This document shows positions 16,697 through 24,481 of a stretch of 24,580 bases of DNA, one piece after another. The first letter of the stretch is position 1; each line of letters opens with the position of its first letter. A program made the position numbers and the translations under genes. The notes under the pieces are model-generated. The model made no database searches and was not told the DNA's origin. It worked only from the letters and a program-made list of their open reading frames with translations. Source of the stretch: CAZNFR01 sp964572225. Its GTDB lineage: Bacteria > Bacteroidota > Bacteroidia > Bacteroidales > GCA-2748055. Where the stretch lies: the NCBI GenBank assembly GCA_964572225.1, contig CAZNFR010000055.1:1-24580 (forward strand), written 5' to 3'.

Positions 16697-19600
16697 TTAC
16701 AATGTGAGGTTTACACCAAAGGAAATGATCCTGGGTCTTGGATATAATCCTCTGTCAATTCCGATACTCGTTTTGTCATTTCCTCCGGTGGAATTTCCGA
16801 TCTCAGGATCTGCTCCCGGGTAGTCACTGAGTACAAATAGGTTTTTACCGGAAACATACACTCTGAAATTCTGGATTTTTAGTCTTTCCAACACGGAAGG
16901 AGGCAGGGTATACCCAAGTTCAACATTCTGCAACCGTACATAACTACCGTCAAAAACGAAGAGATCGCTGTGGGAGAAGTTATTGTTGTTGTCGTTTACT
17001 GTGTATCTTGGGAATTCTTTAGAAGGGTCCTCGGGAGTCCAGCCATTATCATAGAAAAATGAGGGTTTATTGTTGGCGTTAATATCGTTCCGGTAGGAAC
17101 CAAAGTATACTTCATTTCCGATAGTTCCATTCAGGAACACGGAAAGATCGAATCCTTTATAATCAAGGCTGAGGTTTAACCCAAAGATCCAATCGGGATG
17201 CGGGCTGCCAATAAAGGTTTTATCGTCTTCATTGATGCTTCCATCGCCGTTTATATCCCGGAATTTGACATCACCGGGTATTGCTGCAGGCTGGATCAGA
17301 TCACCCTCTTCATTCACATAGGCTTCAATTTCCTCTTTTGAATCAAAAATGCCATCTGCTTCATAACCGTAAAAATACCAGATGGGTAGTCCCTGGTCAG
17401 AACGGGTTATTACCCCTGAAGTTCCCAGATTTGCTCCAAGAAGGGGAGATTCAAGAGTAGTGAATTCGTTTTCGTTGTAGGCAAGATTGGTACCGATCTG
17501 ATATCCCAGATTACCTGCATTTCCCCGGTAACTCAGCTCGAGTTCGACTCCACGATTGACAATATCACCCACATTTGCAGGGGGTTTATTGTTCCCGACA
17601 TATTCCGGGATGGATGCAGTGGTGATAAGGTCACGGGTTATTTTATTATAGTAATCGGCAGTAAAGGAAAGACGGTTTTGAAGGAACCTCATATCCAGTC
17701 CGATATTTAGCTGCTCGGAGGTCTCCCACTTCAATTCAGGATTACTGATGGCATCCGGTTCCGCACCCACAATCCGGTTCCCTCCACTCACATAGTAGCT
17801 GGAAAGGGCATTACTGGAGATAGTGGAAATATATTCGAAATTACCCAGGGATTGAATCGATCCGTTTTGTCCCCAGCTAAAGCGAAGTTTCATGAAATTA
17901 ACAGGCTCAAAGTTCCAGAACCCTTCACTGGAAATAATCCAGCCCAGAGAAACGGATGGAAAATACTGGGTGCGATTTTCACTGCTAAGTTTGGAAGAAG
18001 CATCGGAACGAAGGGTTAGTCCCAATAAATATTTACCATCGTAATTATACTGAACCCGGCCAAAATAGGAGAGCAACCTGTCTTCCGCTCTTGTTCCTGA
18101 AACAGCCGAGCGGGTGGAATCTTTTAAAACCGCATCGAAAACGGCAAAATCCCAGGATTCTTCCTGAAGATCTTCACCAAGACCTCCAAAGAAATAGTAA
18201 TTATAATTACGCATGGTATTACCAGCCAGAAGGGTAAGATCGTGAGGGCCAAATTGCCGGTTATAGGTTAATACATTTTCCCACTGCCAGGTAAAGAAAC
18301 GTTCAGAAACCTGGTTTACACTGCTCAATTCATTGAATAGTACCGAGTGATAGTAGAACTGAGGTGTCCAGTAGTTGTTGTTTCCATAAGCAAGATCAAT
18401 ATCATAAGCTGTGCGAAGAGATAGTCCTTCTATAGGCTCAATAGTTGCGCTTATCCCACCAAGAAACTTGTCCTGATAGTAACGATTGTGCGTATTATCA
18501 ATCTGGGCAACGGGATTCCGGATTTCATTCTGCACATATTCCGACATACCATAGTATCCTTTATCTCCGGCACGAAGGGAAGAATTGTCTATATCATCAA
18601 ATTTATCTTCTACCTGATTTATGTATTTGTCAGGAATTCTGTCGGAATAAACCGGAGTAAGCGGGTCAATATTCATTGCATTCGAGATCACACCTCCGAA
18701 TTCATTGTTTTCGTCTATGGTTTTGCGCTCCAGATGGGTAAATGAAAGTTTACCGGAGATGGTTAGCCAGTCTTTAGCTTTGTGATCTGCATTCAATCTG
18801 GCCGTATACCGATCGTAATTCGATTTGGGTCCGCCAACGATTCCTTGCTGATTAAAATAGGATCCGGAGAGGAATATGGAAGTTTTTTCATTACCTCCTG
18901 AAAGAGATATATTATGTTCCTGAATGGGAGCCGGTCCAAAAATTTCACCTACCCAGTCAGTTCCCGCTCCCAGAGTATCCGGATTGAAAGGGTAGGAGGA
19001 ATCAAGAAGCCTGTCAAGCAACGCCTGCGGAATTTCAAACCCTTCATACTGATCACGGATCTCATCTTCAAGTCCGCTTCGGTAGTAGGTAGCATATTCC
19101 TTTGCGTTTAATACCTCGTTTAGTTTCCGTGCTTCCTGAATACCATAATATCCGCTATAGGAAAGACTTGTCCTTCCACTGTCACCCGATTTGGTAGTGA
19201 TCATGATGACCCCGTTCCCTCCTTCGGCACCATAAATGGCAGCGGATGCTGCATCTTTTAAGATCTCTACAGATTCGATGTCATTCGGATTCAGATAATC
19301 TATCCCTCCGGTTCTCATTCCATCTACAATGAACAGGGGGTTGGAATTACGGTTGGTACCCGTACCCCGTATTCTTACCGTAAGGCCTCCACCGGGGGAG
19401 CCTGATTCAGTAACAATATTAACACCGGCTGTTTTTCCTTGTAAGGCTTGTTCAATTCTTACCTGGTTTCTTTGTAGATCTTCAGCCCCTACTTTTGAGA
19501 TGGCCCCGGTAACCAGACTTTTTTTCTGGACACCGTAGCCAATTACCACAATCTCATCAAGATCTGTCGATGCGGTAACAAGGGCTGCATCGATCACTGT

Positions 19601-19858
19601 TCTTCCTTCGACGGGTATTTCCATGCTCTCCAGACCCACAAAGGAAATCAGGATTGTAGCATCCGGAGCTACCGTCAGGGTGTAAGAACCTTCCAGGTTG
19701 GTAATGGTCCCGTTGGATGTCCCTTTTTCTACTACAGTTGCCCCTGGAAGTGGTTGTCCGTCATCAGCGGTGGTTACGGTTCCGCTAATCGTAACTTCCT
19801 GGGCCATTAAACTCAGAGAAAAAAACAGAATAAATAATGTAAGGTAAATTTTTTTCAT
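16697..19858 (-). CDS. susC: SusC/RagA-family TonB-dependent outer-membrane transporter
   Basis: This is a 1053-residue outer-membrane beta-barrel importing oligosaccharides with energy from TonB. The signal peptide covers residues 1-19 (LMA-Q). A carboxypeptidase-regulatory-like domain follows at about 22-95 (ISGTVTTADDGQPLPGATV). The TonB box and linker are D-E-I-V-V-I-G-Y-G (101-109). The plug domain covers about 115-225, with VRIRGTGTNRNSNPLFIVDG and the SusC signature NDIESVEILKDAASAAIYG. The rest is the 22-strand barrel, ending SFGVNLTL. It is the first structural gene of the PUL, downstream of the same-strand regulator gene after a 217-base spacer with candidate regulatory repeats. No N-terminal signalling extension is seen, which fits control by the adjacent one-component regulator rather than an ECF sigma/anti-sigma pair. 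Confidence 0.97.
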   Translation of the reverse strand: MKKIYLTLFILFFSLSLMAQEVTISGTVTTADDGQPLPGATVVEKGTSNGTITNLEGSYTLTVAPDATILISFVGLESMEIPVEGRTVIDAALVTASTDLDEIVVIGYGVQKKSLVTGAISKVGAEDLQRNQVRIEQALQGKTAGVNIVTESGSPGGGLTVRIRGTGTNRNSNPLFIVDGMRTGGIDYLNPNDIESVEILKDAASAAIYGAEGGNGVIMITTKSGDSGRTSLSYSGYYGIQEARKLNEVLNAKEYATYYRSGLEDEIRDQYEGFEIPQALLDRLLDSSYPFNPDTLGAGTDWVGEIFGPAPIQEHNISLSGGNEKTSIFLSGSYFNQQGIVGGPKSNYDRYTARLNADHKAKDWLTISGKLSFTHLERKTIDENNEFGGVISNAMNIDPLTPVYSDRIPDKYINQVEDKFDDIDNSSLRAGDKGYYGMSEYVQNEIRNPVAQIDNTHNRYYQDKFLGGISATIEPIEGLSLRTAYDIDLAYGNNNYWTPQFYYHSVLFNELSSVNQVSERFFTWQWENVLTYNRQFGPHDLTLLAGNTMRNYNYYFFGGLGEDLQEESWDFAVFDAVLKDSTRSAVSGTRAEDRLLSYFGRVQYNYDGKYLLGLTLRSDASSKLSSENRTQYFPSVSLGWIISSEGFWNFEPVNFMKLRFSWGQNGSIQSLGNFEYISTISSNALSSYYVSGGNRIVGAEPDAISNPELKWETSEQLNIGLDMRFLQNRLSFTADYYNKITRDLITTASIPEYVGNNKPPANVGDIVNRGVELELSYRGNAGNLGYQIGTNLAYNENEFTTLESPLLGANLGTSGVITRSDQGLPIWYFYGYEADGIFDSKEEIEAYVNEEGDLIQPAAIPGDVKFRDINGDGSINEDDKTFIGSPHPDWIFGLNLSLDYKGFDLSVFLNGTIGNEVYFGSYRNDINANNKPSFFYDNGWTPEDPSKEFPRYTVNDNNNNFSHSDLFVFDGSYVRLQNVELGYTLPPSVLERLKIQNFRVYVSGKNLFVLSDYPGADPEIGNSTGGNDKTSIGIDRGLYPRPRIISFGVNLTL

Positions 19859-19887
19859 CTAGTTTGGTTTTAGAAGTAATTTTGATG

Positions 19888-19918
19888 GCAATTTACATTG
19901 ACTTAACATTCGGGTCAA
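19888..19918 (-). promoter_or_regulatory. Candidate susC promoter (-33 / -7 elements)
   Basis: Read on the minus strand, TTG (19918-19916) is followed after 20 bases by TAAATTGC (19895-19888). This fits the Bacteroidota TTG / TAnnTTTG pattern at the first six defined positions but not the last two. It would start transcription about 25 bases before the susC ATG. The 14-base direct repeats end about 15 bases upstream of the TTG, as expected for an activator site. The -7 box is weak. Confidence 0.3.
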
Positions 19919-19932
19919 GAAAAATGGCTCTA

Positions 19933-19979
19933 CAAAAACTCATCATACATATTTAAATCATACATCAAAAACTCATCAT
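19933..19979. promoter_or_regulatory. 14-base direct repeat upstream of susC, candidate operator
   Basis: CAAAAACTCATCAT occurs perfectly at 19933-19946 and 19966-19979, with a start-to-start spacing of 33 bases (about three helical turns). A smaller nested repeat, TCATACAT, occurs at 19943-19950 and 19958-19965. On the coding strand of susC the unit reads ATGATGAGTTTTTG. Two same-orientation sites on one DNA face, just upstream of the PUL promoter, fit binding by a dimer of the LuxR-type regulator encoded next door. The function is inferred. Confidence 0.5.
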
Positions 19980-20075
19980 TAATTTTATAATTAATTGATA
20001 TATAGTATAAATAATTTCGATAAGTGATGACTGTTATACAGCATTCTTTAAAAAATACCACATCAATCGGGGTTT

Positions 20076-22979
20076 TTAAAGATTTGTGAGGTAGGTTGAC
20101 AGGTTAGTATCCCTGCTAATTTTGAGTTTTTTTCTAAGGCGGTAACGTCCAATCTCTACTCCCCTGGAGGTAATATTCTGAAGTGCTGCTATCTCCTTGG
20201 ATGTCAGATTCATCCTGATATAAGCACATAAATGCAGCTCCCGGGAGGAAAGATCCGGGTGTTTTTCTTTGAGCCGTTCAAAGAATTTTTCATGAACTTC
20301 CTCAAAGTAGGTTTTAAAAACCTTGCTTTGCTGTTCATTGTCAAGCTCCTTTTCAATATGTCTTTTCAAAACCACCATTCGGGATTTTAATCCTTCATCA
20401 TCAGTGGATTTTTGCATATTATTCAATTCCTCTTTAAGTTTTGACAGAAGTTTATTTTTCTGAATAATGTTCATAGTCTGATTGGCAAGTTCCTTATCGC
20501 GATAAATCATATCGGCTCTGAGTTTATCATTTCTGAGCCGGATAATTTCTTTTTCCGAGATCAGGGACTGCCGCTGGAATTGTTCATCCCGCATTTGTAA
20601 TTCGTTGCGGTGCCTTATTCTGTCCCTTTCCTTGGCCTTCCTTTCCCGGATACGAACCAGTCTAAATACAAGAAGGGCTGATAATCCCAAAATAAGAATA
20701 TATAAATACAATGCAATCCTTGTGCGATGTAGGGGAGGGGTGATTTGAAATTTGAATGTAGATACAGTACTTTCAACATCATACACATTTCTGGCTTTTA
20801 ACATAAAACTGTATTCCCCTTCCCAGAGGTTTGTGAAATCTTTAAAATTGATCGAAGACCATGGTGACCATTCGTCAGAATACCCATCAAGATAAAAACT
20901 GAATTGCAATTGATCGTTGGCTTCAAAATAGGGTGCGGTATAGTGGAAGCGAATGGAATTTTTTCCAAATGGAAAAATGAATTCATTCTCAGAAAAATTC
21001 AGGCTTGGGAAATTTAAAGTGGAATCCAGGTAAGGTAGGTTTACCTCCATGATATAGGAAGGATAGCTTTCTGAGTAAGATTTTGGGAATTCCATTGTAT
21101 AATGAGCAAAACCATTGTCTATTCCGATGAGCACTTGCTGGGAACTATGAGCGTGTATAAACTCAAATTCATTAACACCCTTGTTTACAATGCTATTAAA
21201 CGGACGTTCGATACGGGTATAAGAGCTGTCGGCATTAAGTATCAAAACACCCGCTTCACCCTGGGCTATGAACCAAATGTTGCCTGACTGATCAATTTCA
21301 AAAGTTTTCAACCTTTCTTTTGTTGCGAAGATATCTCTGTACTTTTCTGACAATTTGAACTCTTCAGTGCTGAAATCAAACCGGTAAATCCCATTTACAG
21401 TTGAAGCAAGAATATCATCACCAAAGCTGAAAACAATATTTTGTTCCTGGGAAGGCAATCCGTTTCCAGGGCCGTAAAGTTTGTAATTGCGGACAGAATC
21501 CAGTTCCTCATCAAGCAAAATTCTGTATATCCCTTTGGCACCATGGCTTACCCAAATGTCCCCATTCTTGTCTTCCTGGATAAATCTGCTCGATTCACGG
21601 TACCCGCTGATTTTTTTATGGAAAGAAAACCTTTCGTTTTCAAATTTTAGCAAAGTAAGTCCGGTATAATGACCTCCAAGGAGTATGTCTGGATTAGATC
21701 TTAATTGAATATACTTCCATGCCCCTTCCTCATCACTGATCTTTTCGGCAGTTTCACCATTTATTAGATAAGTTCCTGAATTATGGCCACAAATTAGCTG
21801 ATCATTAAATACTCCCAGCGACCATACCTGTCCGGTAGTATTCTCGACAAGCCTAAAATCTTCACTGTTATGCATGTTATCTTCAGACAAATTTTTCACA
21901 AACAGGCCCTGATTTGTACCCAGATAGAGCTTTCCCTTGTAAATTCTGGCACAATACCCTGTACCGAGCCCGTCATTACCGGTAAAAAAGCTGAATGGAG
22001 AATTGATTTCCAAATAATCAATTCCATTATCCAATCCGACCCAGAGGTTCTTAGAATTATCAGCGTAAAGACTGAGTACAGTGTTGTTTTGCAAGCCGTT
22101 ATTACGGTTGATATGTTGAAGGATATTCCCGTCGGGACTGGTAATAATAAGACCATTAAGAATGGTTCCAAAAGCCAGGAAATCATTTCCTAGTTTCTGA
22201 ACACTGTATAACTTATATTCTTGTAATACTTTATTGACAGGAGCATTCCATGGGGTAAGATTTAAGCCGTCAAAGCGGAATATACCGCTACCGCTTGTAC
22301 ATATTAAAAGCTCATTATCGCGATAATTGACTATATCCCAAATTTCCTTGTTCTTTAGGGGTTCTGACCAGTTTTGGTAAATGAGCACTCCCATTCGGTA
22401 TTCAAATAACCCCCTCCCGGCTTCCTGGATAAATAGTCGGCCATTAGCGTAAAAGGAAAACTCAAATCTTTCTTCTGGCTCCAGAATTTCAATCTTTCCA
22501 TCTTTTTTTACCAGAAATAGATATTCGTATGACTGAAATACCATTCCTTGGGGTAATTCATAAATTTTCCAGATTTCATCGAAATCACCTATGGATTTTG
22601 GCAGAGTATGTCGTAAGCTTTTGAAAACATAAAGATTGCTGTCGGAAGGTTCAAGGTATCCGAAATCATTAAGTAAGCCGATATAAATTCGGTTGTCTGA
22701 AGAATTAAAAACTGATCGAACCGGTTTGGACCTGGATACTTCAATGAGATGCCAGGTAAGACCGTCAAACATCAGAATCCCTTCATTATTTGCAAAGTAC
22801 ATAAAACCTTTAATATCCTGAGTGATTCCCCAATTTTGAGTCCCTGCATTATACACCGACTTTGGATAATTCTTAATCTGAGGGGTCCCAACACTTTTAA
22901 TCTGGGCCTGCAAGGTGACACCAAGGGCGAATGCGATTATGATAAGGGTAAATCTCAAGCTTTCAAGTCTTTGAAGCAA
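20076..22979 (-). CDS. Membrane-anchored PUL regulator: beta-propeller sensor, triple-tyrosine domain, coiled coil, LuxR-type HTH
   Basis: This 967-residue protein is a likely activator of the adjacent susC operon. It starts with a signal-like hydrophobic segment (about 8-25, LQAQ). A periplasmic sensor follows, with repeated propeller motifs of the D-x-x-G-x-(I/L)-W type (NLWVGLDNGI, GDIWVSHGAKGI, GNIWFIAQG). A triple-tyrosine (Y_Y_Y) domain lies at about 675-745 (YLDGYSDEWSPW). One membrane helix (about 754-774) leads to a charged coiled coil (about 775-865). The C-terminal HTH (about 905-967) contains LSSRELHLCAYIRMNLTSKE and VEIGRYRLRKKLKI. There is no histidine kinase or receiver domain, so it is a one-component transmembrane regulator like SusR in layout. 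No ATG fits the start: the first start-like codon is TTG at 22979, and a TTG at 22958 would give a neater signal peptide (MRFTLIIIAF). Its ligand is presumably a periplasmic glucan oligosaccharide. Confidence 0.9.
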   Translation of the reverse strand: MLQRLESLRFTLIIIAFALGVTLQAQIKSVGTPQIKNYPKSVYNAGTQNWGITQDIKGFMYFANNEGILMFDGLTWHLIEVSRSKPVRSVFNSSDNRIYIGLLNDFGYLEPSDSNLYVFKSLRHTLPKSIGDFDEIWKIYELPQGMVFQSYEYLFLVKKDGKIEILEPEERFEFSFYANGRLFIQEAGRGLFEYRMGVLIYQNWSEPLKNKEIWDIVNYRDNELLICTSGSGIFRFDGLNLTPWNAPVNKVLQEYKLYSVQKLGNDFLAFGTILNGLIITSPDGNILQHINRNNGLQNNTVLSLYADNSKNLWVGLDNGIDYLEINSPFSFFTGNDGLGTGYCARIYKGKLYLGTNQGLFVKNLSEDNMHNSEDFRLVENTTGQVWSLGVFNDQLICGHNSGTYLINGETAEKISDEEGAWKYIQLRSNPDILLGGHYTGLTLLKFENERFSFHKKISGYRESSRFIQEDKNGDIWVSHGAKGIYRILLDEELDSVRNYKLYGPGNGLPSQEQNIVFSFGDDILASTVNGIYRFDFSTEEFKLSEKYRDIFATKERLKTFEIDQSGNIWFIAQGEAGVLILNADSSYTRIERPFNSIVNKGVNEFEFIHAHSSQQVLIGIDNGFAHYTMEFPKSYSESYPSYIMEVNLPYLDSTLNFPSLNFSENEFIFPFGKNSIRFHYTAPYFEANDQLQFSFYLDGYSDEWSPWSSINFKDFTNLWEGEYSFMLKARNVYDVESTVSTFKFQITPPLHRTRIALYLYILILGLSALLVFRLVRIRERKAKERDRIRHRNELQMRDEQFQRQSLISEKEIIRLRNDKLRADMIYRDKELANQTMNIIQKNKLLSKLKEELNNMQKSTDDEGLKSRMVVLKRHIEKELDNEQQSKVFKTYFEEVHEKFFERLKEKHPDLSSRELHLCAYIRMNLTSKEIAALQNITSRGVEIGRYRLRKKLKISRDTNLSTYLTNL

Positions 22980-23230
22980 TGATAATAAATAATTGGGAGA
23001 AAAGGAAGGGGAAGGAGGAAGAAGGGGAATTAAAGGGGATGGAGGGGGATAGAGTCCTGACTTTCCTTAATTCACAGTTTCCAGGATAGTATAAAATAAC
23101 CCATTCCGGATCATAGGTTTTCAAAAGGGTGAAAACAGAATTAATACCCACACTCTTGTCAATAGATGTTGTGGATAGACAGGTAAATATTTGGCATTTT
23201 ATGGATATTCCCTTGCTTACCGGGAATAAT
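22980..23230. other. Non-coding spacer upstream of the regulator, with a homopurine tract
   Basis: No credible gene lies here. Positions 22995-23053 on the plus strand are nearly all purine, with four runs of four or five G near the right end. On the minus strand, the regulator's sense strand, this is a C/T-rich leader immediately before the TTG start. I could not place a convincing -7/-33 promoter for the regulator. The region towards 23230 may also include unrecognisable upstream remains of the sulfatase pseudogene. Confidence 0.6.
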
Positions 23231-23233
23231 CCG

Positions 23234-23772
23234 AAAAATCTTTATAAACAAAACATTTATACTTACGATCAAGGGCAATAAACTGAGGAACTTAATTGGT
23301 TCGATAAGAGGGTTAGGTGTGAAGAGTCTTTCTGCCCCCCCTCATTATAATATGGCCAGGTAAAATTGATCCGGGGTAGGATGAATACCGACCTGGTTCA
23401 GAACCTGGATTTTGCTCAAGCCATTCTGGAAGCTGCCGGCATTTCTGCACCTGATGATATGCAGGGTAAAAGTCTGATTCCTCTTATGGGAGGTAAAACT
23501 GTGATTGGAGAGATGCCGTTTATTACCATTATTATGAATATCCGGGCGGACACGGCATTAAGCGTCATTACGGAATAAGGACAGACAGGTTCAAATTAAT
23601 TCATTTCTATTTCGATATTGATGAGTGGGAACTCTATGATCTTGTCAAGGATCCGAAAGAAATGAATAATCTTTACGGGAATGAGGAATATAATGAAGTT
23701 CAATTCCTCCTGCATGAAAGACTGAATAATCTCCGGAATCAATACAGGGTAGCTGAGGACACTGTAGAGTAA
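23234..23772 (+). pseudogene. Sulfatase remnant (C-terminal part of an S1-family sulfatase), frameshifted
   Basis: Joining frames recovers the C-terminal order of family S1 sulfatases. Frame a (from about 23234) gives YTYDQG, an in-frame TAA at 23279-23281, then ELNWFDKRVRCEESF. After a shift near the C7 run (23335-23341), a second frame gives LIIIWPGKIDPG and a TAG at 23377. After a shift at G4 (23373-23376), MNTDLVQNLDFAQAILEAAG and DDMQGKSLIPLMGG follow. After a shift near 23519-23521, YYHYYEYPGGHGIKRHYGIR, FYFDIDEWELYDL and KDPKEMNNLYG run to TAA at 23770-23772. The N-terminal part with the C/S-x-P-x-R formylglycine site is absent, so no activity is possible. Large neighbouring genes are intact, which argues against general sequencing error. 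The tail resembles sulfatases annotated as N-acetylglucosamine-6-sulfatases, but this cannot be settled here. Confidence 0.88.
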
Positions 23773-23923
23773 AGGATTCCCCTTCATTCCAATCTTAGTT
23801 TCAATTTTTTGATTCATCTTAAACAAATTCAGGAAATATCCATCCCTTATTTCCAGATTAAATGTAAATTAGATCTAAAATTAGCGGATCTCAAAAAATA
23901 TTACCAGTACATAATCACCAGAA

Positions 23924-24463
23924 ATGAAAACTATCCCTAAAATCTTAATTGTCTTAACCATCTTATCCTCAACGCTTCTGAACTGCTCCAAGAGCGATAA
24001 TGAGTACATAAGTGAGGTCGACACCTTATATATTTTTAAGAGCGATACCATCTACTATTTTCAGTACGATACTACCTACCATTTCGATACCGTCTATCAG
24101 TATGATACTCTGGTTCTGTATGATACAATTAGGCCGGATGATATTTTATCCTATAAACATTATTTTTCCTTATTAAATCAGGCAGGTGAAGGCGATCCGG
24201 TAGAAACGGTATTTATCAATGACCTTGATCTTACGATTTCATGGAGCCGGATATCAGACGGGATTTTTGAAGGTTACCTGTCCCGGCAGCTAAATATAAA
24301 TAAGGCCAGTATCGAAATAAGATTGCAGGAAACCGATAATATTGCCACAGGAGGATTTCTCAATCCGGGTACCATAGGCTTCCATGTGGTAAACCGTTAT
24401 AATTTGTATGATTCCCGGGATTTTTTCCAGAATGCCCAGATAGACATTAAGGTATATAATTAA
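23924..24463 (+). CDS. Small lipoprotein of unknown function with spaced Asp-Thr repeats
   Basis: I do not recognise the family. The 179-residue product has a lipoprotein signal peptide (MKTIPKILIVLTILSSTLLNC), with the acylated cysteine at residue 21; Asn before Cys is unusual. A short Ser/Asp/Glu linker leads to a striking segment, residues 33-69. There Asp-Thr recurs at 33, 41, 49, 55, 61 and 67, separated by aromatic/hydrophobic residues (DTTYHF, DTVYQY, DTLVLY). The spacing of eight, eight, six, six, six suggests an extended beta stalk or fibre lifting the rest from the membrane. The C-terminal part (about 75-179) looks like a compact beta-rich domain (LDLTISWSRISDG, ASIEIRLQE, GFHVVNRYN). 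It stands alone 151 bases after the sulfatase remnant. A cell-envelope location is well supported; the function is unknown. Confidence 0.78.
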   Translation: MKTIPKILIVLTILSSTLLNCSKSDNEYISEVDTLYIFKSDTIYYFQYDTTYHFDTVYQYDTLVLYDTIRPDDILSYKHYFSLLNQAGEGDPVETVFINDLDLTISWSRISDGIFEGYLSRQLNINKASIEIRLQETDNIATGGFLNPGTIGFHVVNRYNLYDSRDFFQNAQIDIKVYN

Positions 24464-24481
24464 AGGGAAATGAATTAGAGA

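Noticed and set aside
20049..20075. Weak stem with a T-run after the regulator stop on the minus strand
   Set aside because: Only about three base pairs form before mismatches. The T-run alone is not enough to call a terminator.
23013..23053. G-quadruplex motif as a stand-alone feature
   Set aside because: Four G-runs exist, but the first loop is about 14 bases and no experimental support is available. It is mentioned only within the homopurine-tract finding.
22963..23151. 62-codon minus-strand frame upstream of the regulator
   Set aside because: Its serine/proline/phenylalanine-rich product comes only from the C/T-rich tract, and it overlaps the regulator's start in another frame.
23596..23826. 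76-codon minus-strand frame over the sulfatase remnant
   Set aside because: The plus-strand translation of the same bases matches the conserved sulfatase C-terminus, so this is a shadow.
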